Positions 55,066 through 64,000 of a stretch of 64,000 nucleotides of DNA are shown one piece after another. This stretch comes from Myotis daubentonii (lineage: Eukaryota > Chordata > Mammalia > Chiroptera > Vespertilionidae), in contig NC_081844.1 in the NCBI RefSeq assembly GCF_963259705.1, positions 25,932,294 to 25,996,293 of the forward strand, written 5' to 3'. Positions within the stretch are counted from its first letter, which is position 1; each line of letters begins with the position of its first letter. The notes under the pieces were generated by a model. It had not been told where the DNA came from and did no database searches. It saw only the letters and a program-made list of their open reading frames with translations. Made by a program: the position numbers and the translations under genes.

Positions 55066-56215
55066 ACCTCATTGTCCTGTTGATTTGCATCTCTGGGATG
55101 ATTAGTGACTGAGCATTTTTCATGTCTCTTGGCTATCTGTATGTCCTCTTTGGAGAAGTTGCCCATTTTTTAATTGGATTGTTTGCCTTCCTTCGGTTAA
55201 GTTGTATTAGTTCCTTATATATTTTCAATATTAACCCTTTATAAGATGTACCATTGCTAAATATTTTTCCCTATACATTGGGCTCTCTTTTTGCTTTATT
55301 GATGGTTTCTGTTGCTGTGCAGAAGATGTATATTTTGATGTAGTCCCATTTGCTTATTTTCTCCTTAGTTTCCTTTGCCTTAGGAGATGTGTCTATAAAC
55401 ATATTGGTAGGAGAGATGTCTCAGATTTGGCTGCCTATGGTGGTTTCTTCTAGGATTTTTATGGTTTCATGACTTACATTTAATTTAAGTCTTTTATCCA
55501 TTTTGAGTTTATTCTTGTGTATGGTGTAAGTTGGTGGTCTCGTTTCATTTTTTTGCATGTATCTGTCCAATTTTCCCAACAACATTTATTGAAGAGACTC
55601 TCTTGACTCCATCGTATGCTCTGGCCTCCTTGGTCAAATATTAATGGAGCATAATGGATTGGTTCAATTTCTGGATTCTCTGTTCTGTTCCATTGATCTG
55701 TATGCCCGTTCTTGTGCCAGTACCAGGCTGTTTTCATTTTGGTGGCTTTGTAGTATAACTTGAAATCTGGTGTTGTGATTCCTCCAACTTTGTTTTTCTT
55801 TCTCAAAATTGCTGCAGCTATTCGGGGTCTTTTTTGATTCCATATACATTTCTGGAGTATTTGTTCTAGCTCTGTGAAATATGACATTGGTATTTTAATG
55901 GGATTTCATTTACTCTGTAGATTGCCTTGGATAGTATGGACATTTTAATGATGTTGATTCTACCAATCCATGAACAGAGTATATTCTTCCACTTGTTTAT
56001 ATCTTCTTCTAGCTCTGTTTTCAATATCCTGTAGTTTTCCAAGTACAGGTCTTTTGCCACCTTGTTTAAGTTTATTCCTAAGTATCTTAATTTTTTTTTG
56101 TTGCCAAAGTAAATGGGATTGTTTGTTTAGTTTCTCTGACAATTTATTATTGGTGTATAAACAAGCCATCGATTTTTGGGTGTTGATTTTGTATCCTGCT
56201 ACAATGCCAAATTCA

Positions 56216-56937
56216 TTCCTCCCTCCCCGCCCCCAAATCAATACAAGGCTTTTATTGTACATCTTTTTAGTTTCATAAAGAAGTGTGACAACTCATTCGG
56301 CATCTCGGTGTTTCTATAGCTGGATAACTTAGATCTTATTCATCAGCCCGCTGAACTGTTCCTTTTTTCAGAAATATAGATACCATCCAAAAATTTTCTG
56401 ATATCCTTGTTTTTAACTGTTGTGGCTTTCTGAATCAAAGCCGCTGAATCTGATACAAGTTCAATGTCATTTCCTTCAAGAATCAACTCATCTTTCTGGG
56501 CTAGAGATACTGAACAAGCAACACCTGACCTCATCTGAACTCTGAGGATGTATTTTTCGCCCAACAAATTTCTAATTTCTACAAGAGAATCATTCTCCTG
56601 AATAACAATGTTGATGGAGAAGGGAGCGTACACAGATCTCATCTTGTAAGCCCAGTGTAACACCCTTGATCATGTTGTGTACAATGACTGCAGATAGTGC
56701 GAACTGTGGCCAATCCCTTTCTATTTCCCCACCACTTGTCAACCTGGAGCCTATTCTTTTTCTTTCCAAGGAGACTGAGCTCTACATTGATGTGGTTGAA
56801 GTCCCTCTGCAGGGTGCCTCTGGGACCCTTCACAATAATTGTGCATCCCTTCAGAGTGATGTCCACATTTTCTGGGATGTCTACAGTCTGATTGCAGAGA
56901 ACGGTCTTCATCTTCGCAGTAAATGCGGCAAAAAAAG
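56216..56937 (-). pseudogene. RPL9: RPL9 processed pseudogene
   Basis: On the minus strand ATG is at 56909-56911 and the natural stop near 56336-56338, close to the 192-codon parent. Matching parts include [40 protein letters not shown] and [19 protein letters not shown]9 is ribosomal protein uL6 of the 60S subunit. Frame breaks near 56640-56690 join two frames, so it is dead. It has no introns, keeps a 5' oligopyrimidine-like leader, and an AATAAA near 56252. TSD TGCCAAATTCA lies at 56205-56215 and 56938-56948, within L1. Confidence 0.93.
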
Positions 56938-57001
56938 TGCCAAATTCACTATTAAATCTAGTAGTTTTTTTGGTAGAGTCTTTAGGTTTTACTGTGTACA
57001 A

Positions 57002-57206
57002 CAGGGATCTTCAAACTACGGCCCGCGGGCCACATGCAAATACAAATATTGTATTTGTTCCCGTTTTGTTTTTTTACTTCAAAATAAGATATGTGCAGTG
57101 TGCATAGGAATTTGTTCATAGTTTTTTTTTTAAACTATAGTCCAGCCCTCCAAGGGTCTGAGGGACAGTGAACTGGCCCCCAGTTTAAAAAGTTTGAGGA
57201 CCCCTG
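57002..57206. mobile_element. Non-autonomous hAT MITE in L1
   Basis: 205 bp with ends CAGGGATCTTCAAACTACGG and, inverted, CAGGGGTCCTCAAACTTTTT. Perfect 8-bp TSD GTGTACAA at 56994-57001 and 57207-57214, restoring the L1 sequence when removed. Confidence 0.95.
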
Positions 57207-57318
57207 GTGTACAATATCATGTCATCTGTGAATAATGAGAGTCTTACTTCCTTCTTTCTAATTTGGATGCCTTTTATTTCTTCTTCTCTGTATGCTGTGA
57301 ATAGGACTTCCAGTAGTA

Positions 57319-57713
57319 TCCTATATAATAAAAGGCTAATATGCACATCGACTAAATGGTGGAATGCCCAGTTGCTATGACGTGCACTGATCACCAGGGG
57401 GCAGACGATCAATGCAGGAGCTGCCCCCTGGTGGTCAGTGTGCTCTCACAGGGGGAGCACTGCTCAGCCAGAAGCCGGGCTCACAGCTGGCGGTAGCGGG
57501 AGGCTCTCCTGCCTCTGGGGCAGTGCTGAGGACCCCTTGGGGGATGTTGGCCTGCTGACTTAGGCTCCTCTCCACAGGGATTGGTCCTAAGCCATCAGTC
57601 GGACATCCCCCGAGGGATCTCAGACTGCAAGAGGGCGCAGGCCAGGCTGAGGGACCCTCCCCCCCACTCCCTCCTGCAACCCAAGTGCCAGAATGTCTTG
57701 CACCGGGCTCTAG
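57319..57713 (+). mobile_element. Non-autonomous HeliBat in L1
   Basis: The 5' TCCTATATAATAAAAGGCTA follows A (57318); the 3' CTAG at 57710-57713 is followed by T. Removal restores L1 (CTTCCAGTAGTA|TGTTGAATAAGAG). 395 bp, no hairpin left intact. Confidence 0.95.
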
Positions 57714-59757
57714 TGTTGAATAAGAGTGATGAAAGCAGACATACCTGTCTTGTTCCAGTTAATAGGGGAAATGCTTTTAGTTTTCCCCATTGAGTATGAT
57801 GTTGGCTGTAGGTTAGTTATATATGGCTTTTATCATGTTGAGATATGCTCTCTCTATTCCAACTTTGCTGAGAGTTTTTATCAAAAATGGGTGTTGACTC
57901 TTGTCAAATGCTTTTACTCTCTCTATTGATATGATCATGTGATTTTCATCTTTCAATTTGTTTATGTGATGTATCACGTTGATTGATTTGCAAATATTGT
58001 GCCAGCCTGGAATAAATCCCACTTATTATGGTGTATGATCTTTTTAAGATATTGTTGGATGCGATTTGCTAATATTTTGTGTAGGATTTTAGCATCTATG
58101 TTCATCAGTAGTATTGTCCCGTAATTCTCTTTCTTTGTAGTGTCTTTATCTGGTTTTGGAATTAGGATAATGCTGGCGCCATAAAAAGAGTTTGGAAGTG
58201 TTAAGTGTTGCTTCCTCTTGGACTTTCTGAAATAGTTTGAAGAATAAAGGTATTAGTTCTTCTTTGAATGTTTGGTGAAACTCCCCTGGGAAGCCGTCCA
58301 GACCTGGGCTTTTGTTTGCTGGGAGTTTTTTGATTACTGCTTCTATTTCATCAGTTGTTATTGACCTATTTAGGTTTTCTGATTCCTTCTGATTCAGTTT
58401 TAGGAGATTGTATTTTTCTAGGAATTTGTCCATTTCATCCACATTGTCCAGCTTGTTGGCATATAGTTGTTCATAGTATTATCTTATAATCCTTTGTATT
58501 TCTGTGGTGTCGGTGGTTACTTCTCTACTTTTGTTTCTGGTTTTATTTGGGTCCTTTCAAGTCAGGCTAGCTTATCAATTTTGTTTATCGTTTCAAAGAA
58601 CCAGATCTTGGTTTCATTCAATTTTTTTTTTTTAGTCTCTATGTTATCTGTTTATGCTCTAATCTTTATTATTTCCTTCCTTTCTTCTACCTGGGGTTTT
58701 CTTCTTGTTCTCTTCCTAATTCTTTAAGTGGTAGGGTTCAATACTTTATTGTTGATTTTCTTTGTTTTTTGAGGTATCCCTATAGTGTTATGAACTTCCT
58801 TCTCAGGTCTGCTTTTGCTGTGTCCCAGAGATTTTGAGTCATTGTGTGTTCATTTTTATTTTTTTCCATGAAGCTTTTGATTCCTATTTATATTTCGTTG
58901 GTAACTCATTCATTGTGTAATAATATGCTATTTAGCCTTTATGTGTTTGAATGTTTTTGTGTTTTTTTACTGTAGCTGATTTTTAATTTCATTCCACTGT
59001 GATCTGAGAAGATGCTTGATATGATTTCAGTCTTTTTGGCCTTGTAGAGACTTGTTTTGTGTCCTAATGTGGTCTATCTTTGTGTATAATCCATGTGCAC
59101 TTGAGAAGAATGTATATTCTACTGCTTTGGTGTGAAATATTCTATAAAAGTTGATTAAATCCATCTGATCCAGTGTGTCACTTAGAGTCATTGTCTCCTT
59201 AAGTTTCTTTCTGGAAGATCTATCCAGTGAAGTCAGCGGGGTGTTGAATTCCCTTACTATGACTATATTGTTGTTGATCTCTCTGTTAAAGTCCTCTAGA
59301 AGTTTTTTTTTATGTATTTAGGCGCTCCTATATTGAGTGCATATATGCTTAGCAGGGTTGTGTCCCCTTGTTGGAGCGATCCCTTTAATATTGTGTAGTG
59401 ATCTTTGTTGTCTCTTGTGATGGCTTTCATTATAAAGTCTATTCTGTTAGATATGAGTGTTGCAACTCTAGCATTTTTTTTGTTTTCCATTTGCATGGAA
59501 AAATGGATTCCATCCCTTCACTCTCATCTTGTGTGTGTCTTTTGTTCTGAGATGGGGCTCTTGTAGACAGCATATAGTTGGGTCATGTTTTTGTATCCAT
59601 TCAGCTACCTTATGCCTTTTGATTGGAGCATTTAATCCATATCCATTTAGGGTTATTATTGGTAGGTAGTTATTTATTGCCACTTTAATTCTGTATGCAT
59701 AGGCTTCTCTCTCTGTTTCTTGTTCTTATTTACAGCAGTCCCTTTAGCAATTTTTTA

Positions 59758-60585
59758 AAATTTAAATTCTTTATTTTTTTAATATATTTTATTGATTTTT
59801 TACAGAGAGGAAGGGAGAGAGATAGAGAGTTAGAAACATCGATGAGAGAGAAACATCGATCAGCTGCCTCCTGCACACCCCCCACTGGGGATGTGCCTGC
59901 AACCCAGGTACATGCCCTTGACCGGAATCAAACCTGGGACCTTTCAGTCCGTAGGCCGACGCTCTATCCACTGAGCCAAACCGGTTTTGGCAAATTTAAA
60001 TTCTTTATGATTTAAAGTATTACATATACCTTCTTTTTCCCCCATTGACCTCTCCTCAGATGCTCCTACACCCAGCACATGCACTCACCCCGTCCTGTGT
60101 CCATTGGTTATGCTTATATGCATGCATACAAGTCCTTTGGTTGATGTCTTATCCCCCGCTCCCCTGCCATCTCTCTGAGGTTTGATAGTCTGTTCGATGC
60201 TTGTAGGTCATGCATCTTATTTTTGTTCATCAGTTTACTAGTATGTTGTTCACTATATTCCACAAATGAGTGAGGTCATGTGATATTTTATTTATCTTTC
60301 TCCTACTGGCTTACTTCACTTGGCATCATGCTTTCCAGGTCCATTCATTCTGGTGCAAATGGTAAGAGTTCTTTTTTACCATAGTGTAGCATTCCATTGT
60401 GTAGATGTACCACAGGTTTTCAATCCACTTACCTACTGATGGGCACTTAGTCTGTTTCCAACTCTTAGCTATTGTAAATTGTGCTACTGTGAACATAGGG
60501 GTGCATATATTCTTTCTGATTGGTGTTTCTGATTTCTTGGGATCACTGGGTTAAATGGGAGTTCCATTTGTTGATTTTGAGGAAA
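59758..60585 (-). mobile_element. Second L1 3' end
   Basis: AATTCTTTATGATTTAAAG, TGGTTATGCTTATATGCATG and GATGGGCACTTAGTCTG are L1 3' UTR/ORF2 end. It abuts the first L1's ORF2 start and is cut by Ves SINEs at both ends. Confidence 0.82.
59768..59990 (-). mobile_element. Ves SINE, near consensus
   Basis: TTTAAATTCTTTAT flanks it on both sides (about 59761 and 59995) as the TSD. Head GAGCCAAACCGGTTTTGGC. Confidence 0.93.
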
Positions 60586-60587
60586 CT

Positions 60588-60800
60588 CCATACTGTTTGG
60601 CTCAGTGGAAAGAGCTTCTGCCTGTTAACTACAGGGTCCCAGGTTCTATTCCGGTCAAGGACACATGACCAGGTTGTGGGCTCGATCCCCAGTGGGGAAC
60701 TTGCAGGAGGGAGCCAATCCATGATTCTCTCTCATCATGGATGTTTCTATTTCTCCCTCTTGCTTCCTCTCTGAAATAATAAAAATATATTTTTAAAAAA
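60588..60800 (+). mobile_element. Ves-like SINE
   Basis: CTGTTTGGCTCAGTGGAAAG to AATAAAAATATATTTTT. The region 60801-61569 after it is unrecognised. Confidence 0.83.
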
Positions 60801-61589
60801 GAGTATGTAAATCTCCACATTTATTTTAAATAAATCTGTAAAATAGAAAGGTCCAATTTAAGGCTCACTATCCACATATGCTGATCCCTGCAGCACTGTT
60901 TCTCCAGGCCTCCCGACCCCCACCCCCACCCCCAATACAGTTTTGATCATTTCTTAGCAAATGTCCAACTTATACCAAAACTAGCTACTACGGCTGGATG
61001 CTCCACACTTTTGTGGTGGAGCAGGACCTCAGGAAGTCCTCAGGATGAGGCAAGCAGAGTTTATCAGATGCAAACAGACCAAAATTTGGTCTTGTGAAGG
61101 GAGGACTCTGTACAAGTCATGCCTGGAAAGAAAAAGTGGCCCCAGACCTAGAGCCACACAACTCAGTTTGTGCCAGATTCTCCAGGATCCTGATCTCTGC
61201 AGGGCAGGCCCACTAAGTGTGAGGTAGGCGGGGATTGGGGTCTCCCTTGAGGGGGAGGTGCCCGTCAGGCTTGGGGGAAGGTGGGTGGAGTGGCACTCAG
61301 CCTTGAGCACCCAACTCAGGCTGTTCTGGATTCTGCCCAACCCTCAGCATGGTGGAGCCCCCAGGAGGGGCGTGCTGCTGGGAGTCCAGAGGTGGGACTA
61401 GAGCGTCTCTCTTGAGGAGGAGGCACGAGTCAGGTTCACAGGAATCTTTGGGAATGACCCCTTCCCCGGAGGCACACAAGTCAGTCACTGTAGAGTCTGC
61501 CCACACTCAGGCCCAGGCAGCTGACTCCTCAGCAGAGTACAAAATCTGCAGGGTTTTTCTTACCTTGTAATTAGCATTCGGACTATTCA

Positions 61590-61641
61590 TTTAAATATCT
61601 ATATATATCTATATATATCTATATATATCTATATCTATCTA

Positions 61642-61692
<51 letters not shown>
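61590..61692. repeat. TATATC/TA microsatellite
   Basis: TATATATC repeats grade into pure (TA)n; the paralogous run in copy C is at 12745-12800. Confidence 0.95.
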
Positions 61693-61694
<2 letters not shown>

Positions 61695-61910
61695 TTATTG
61701 ATGTCAGAGAGGAAGGGAGAGGGAGAGAGCGATAGAAACATGAATAATGAGAAGAATAATCCATCAGCTGCCTCCTGCACATCCTCTCACTAGGGATCAA
61801 GCCTGTAACCTGGGCATGTGGCCAGACCAGGGATGGAACTATGACCTCCTGGTTAATAGGTGGACGCTCAACCAGTAAGTCATGTGGTTTCCCCAAACTA
61901 TGCATTTTTT

Positions 61911-62139
61911 TTAAAAAATATTTTTTTTTATTGATTTCAGAGAGGAAAGGAGAGGCAGAGAGAGAGAGAGAGAAAAAAAAAATCAACGATGAGAGAGAAT
62001 CAGTGATTGGCTCCCTCCTGCATGCCCACTACTGGGGATCAAGCCCCCAACCCTGGCATGTGCTCTTGACCGGAATCAATCCCGGGACCTTTCAGTCCAC
62101 AGGCTGAAGATCTATCCATTGAGCCAAACCATCTAGGGC
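61911..62139 (-). mobile_element. Ves SINE private to copy C'
   Basis: The TSD CAAACTATGCATTTTTT lies on both sides (about 61894 and 62140). Copy C has one such site (about 12990) and no SINE. Confidence 0.92.
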
Positions 62140-62870
62140 CAAACTATGCATTTTTTGATGGTTGCCTGCTACAGCTTGAGCCTCAGTCTGCTCTTGTCCC
62201 TATTGCCTCCCAATTGAACAAGCTGATAAGAAAGCCTGGGTGGTGTCTCCTATACAGCAGGCAGATGATTCAAACCACAGAGTCCCTGCCTGTGCAGAAC
62301 TCTTGCCCAGGACCCATCTTCAAAGCCTCACATGACCACACCAAGCTCCATTTCTGGCTCTGAAGCCAGGTCTCAGCTGCTTGAGAGGCCAGCCCGGCCC
62401 TTCTGAGACCTCTATGTGAGTCCTAAGGCTTGTCCTGCTCTCCTGGTGTGGGTGTGAGGGGTGTGACCAGCAGCACTCTCATCCACACCTCTGCAGGTGA
62501 ACATGACACTTGAACTTGCTGCCAGGAACAGCACATCCCAACATTACCAGCCCTGTGGGTCTGACTTCTGTTTCTCAGCCTTGCTGACCTGTGGCTCTGG
62601 GTGCCAGGCTGTGCTTCCCCATGTGGCATTGCTGAGCCTGTTGTGCCTCATTTGTTTGTACCAGAGCGGGAGCTTTCATGCATTTCTAGGCAACTGGCAG
62701 GCAGAGTATGGAATTGGGTCCTCTTGAAAGTGGTTCTGGAATCATTTGCTCTGGCCCTGCCACTTAAATAAATGTGTGACCAAATAGAGCAGGCTAGTTT
62801 TTAAGTTGATGATGTTGTATGCCCATGAATGACGTTATAACTATCCAGATGGCCCTCAGGAGAAATAAGG

Positions 62871-63260
62871 TTCCCAACCCCTGCTCTGTAGAAAAAATCA
62901 GCAGGGCTCAAACAGGCAGCTTGTCTTACTCCTTCCTCTCCCTGGACCTAAGACAAGAGAGGTTTTCCTATTTTGTCATTGCCCTACTGAATAGATCATT
63001 GGTTATCAGGCATCACAAGTGGTGAGTGGAAACCTTTTCTCTGTTCCCTACACATAGACATCAGTGGGTATGATGTCTCTCTGGGAGCAGCATTAGGGGA
63101 ATTATGTTGTTGGGCATGTCCTATGCCTGAGATAGACTGTCCTGCTGCTGCTGGAACTCAAAGGTGAGATCAGAAATGAGACCAGTTGGAAGAAAAGCCC
63201 CTAGAGTAGCATCAAGTTTTTGGAGAAAATCACTTTGTAAGTTTTATGTCTACAAATTGA
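62871..63260. other. No gene recognised
   Basis: Intron 1 of the second gene; nothing recognised. Confidence 0.45.
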
Positions 63261-64000
63261 AGATTTTAAAAACCCTATTGAGATGACATTGGCTTATAAA
63301 ATTATAGAAGTTGCAAGTGTATAATTCCATAACACATCATGTGTATATTGTATTGTGTGTTCCCCACCCAAAGTCCCCTTCCATCACCATTTAATCCTCC
63401 CCTTTACCCTCTTCCACTTCCTCACACTCCTCTTTCCCTCTGGAACCCCATGCTGTTTTCTGAGTCTAAGGTTTTGTTTGTGTTGTTTACTCCTCCCCCT
63501 TGTCTCATCCCCTCCCATCTGACAGCTGTCAGTCTGTTCTCTATTTATATGAGTCTCTCTCTTTTTTTTTTTTTAAATATATTTTATTGATTTTTCACAG
63601 AGAGGAAGGGAGAGAGATAGAAAGTTAGAAACATCGATGAGAGAGAAACATCGATCAGCTGCCTCCTGCACATCTCCCTCTGGGGATGTGCCCACAACCC
63701 AGGTACATGCCCTTGACCGGAATCGAACCTGGGACCTTTCAGTCCACAGGCCGACGCTCTATCCACTGAGCCAAACCGGTTTCAGCTATATGAGTCTCTT
63801 TATACTTCATTAATTTCTCTTCTTTACATTGTAAATATAAATGATATCATGTGATATTTATGTTTTTCTTACTGCTTTTCTTCACTAATTATAATGCACT
63901 CCAGGTCCATTCATGCTGTCATGGAGGGTAAGTTTTCCTTCATTTTTATGGCTGAGTAAAATTCAATTGAGTTGTACCATGGCTTTTTTATCCACTCACC
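63261..64000 (-). mobile_element. Old L1 3' end, runs off the window
   Basis: CATTGGCTTATAAAATTATA, GTGTATAATTCCATAACAC and, after a nested SINE, TCCATTCATGCTGTCATGG are old L1 3' sequence. Confidence 0.75.
63567..63787 (-). mobile_element. Ves SINE, near consensus
   Basis: AATATATTTTATTGATTTTT to GAGCCAAACCGGTTTCAGC; TATATGAGTCTCT on both sides (63546 and 63786) is a clear TSD. Confidence 0.95.

Larger units (their letters stand above)
54165..59757 (-). mobile_element. Long decayed L1 with several insertions
   Basis: The 3' end is near 54165 (TTCTTTATTGTTGAAAG on +). On the minus strand ORF2 pieces run in order from the N-terminus at 59468-59683 (MAINNYLPIITLNGYGLNAP) through RT pieces at 57813-58442 ([33 protein letters not shown]) to 55480-56060 ([19 protein letters not shown]). 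Many stops. Insertions are a Helitron-derived patch (54934-55065), an RPL9 pseudogene, a hAT MITE and a HeliBat. Confidence 0.9.
61570..62870 (+). repeat. Segmental duplication copy C' (intron 1, gene 2)
   Basis: This is the paralogue of 12740-13735. It shares the AT microsatellite, the old SINE (about 61690-61890) and unique sequence to about 62870. A younger Ves SINE (about 61911-62139) splits it and is absent from copy C. Confidence 0.88.

Overview
This is vertebrate, specifically bat, nuclear DNA: it has spliced exons, long introns and about 40 tRNA-derived SINEs of the Ves family. It also carries many HeliBat rolling-circle transposons (5' TC..., 3' ...CTAG with a GTGCACGAA-type hairpin, inserted between A and T). 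HeliBats are known from vesper bats (Vespertilionidae), so I infer a vespertilionid. No bacterial or viral genome features are present. I read everything by eye, so identities and ends are approximate unless a target-site duplication (TSD) is named.

Host genes. A KRAB zinc-finger gene runs on the + strand: KRAB-A exon 17740-17866, a short linker exon 18507-18579 and a long finger exon 19440-21558. They splice in frame and resemble the human chromosome 19p13.2 ZNF20/ZNF44/ZNF439-type group. Its first exon must lie left of the window. A second gene of the same type begins at 48.5-48.63 kb with a CpG-rich promoter and an exon ending in ATG|GTGAGT. Its intron 1 is a diverged copy of the first gene's intron 1 (1-2712 pairs with 49527-54147; 12740-13735 pairs with 61570-62870). 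The window is therefore two tandem copies of a KRAB-ZNF locus, and the second copy's KRAB exon should lie a few kb to the right. Degenerate zinc fingers trail the first gene to about 23.3 kb.

Mobile DNA. 0-17.7 kb: intron 1 with old and young L1, SINEs, a piggyBac MITE, hAT MITEs and HeliBats, one perhaps carrying captured exons. 21.8-31.6 kb: SINEs and nested HeliBats in and after the finger relics. 31.6-33.2 kb: remains of a helicase-bearing Helitron. 33.7-40.2 kb: a full-length L1 (minus strand) with both ORFs open. 40.2-44.15 kb: a run of four same-orientation HeliBats, two pairs directly abutting, one holding a SINE that holds a solo LTR. 44.2-48 kb: mostly unrecognised sequence. 49.5-64 kb: intron 1 of the second gene with a solo LTR, OIP5 and RPL9 processed pseudogenes, a long decayed L1, and more SINEs and HeliBats.

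The most informative feature is that the duplicated intron copies act as empty/filled site pairs, so several insertions can be read against their pre-insertion sequence. I found no wholly new gene system. The strongest unusual items are the tailless SINE fragment with a perfect TSD, the 132-bp patch of Helitron copied into a nearby L1, the abutting Helitrons, the potentially active L1, and the possible exon-capturing Helitron.
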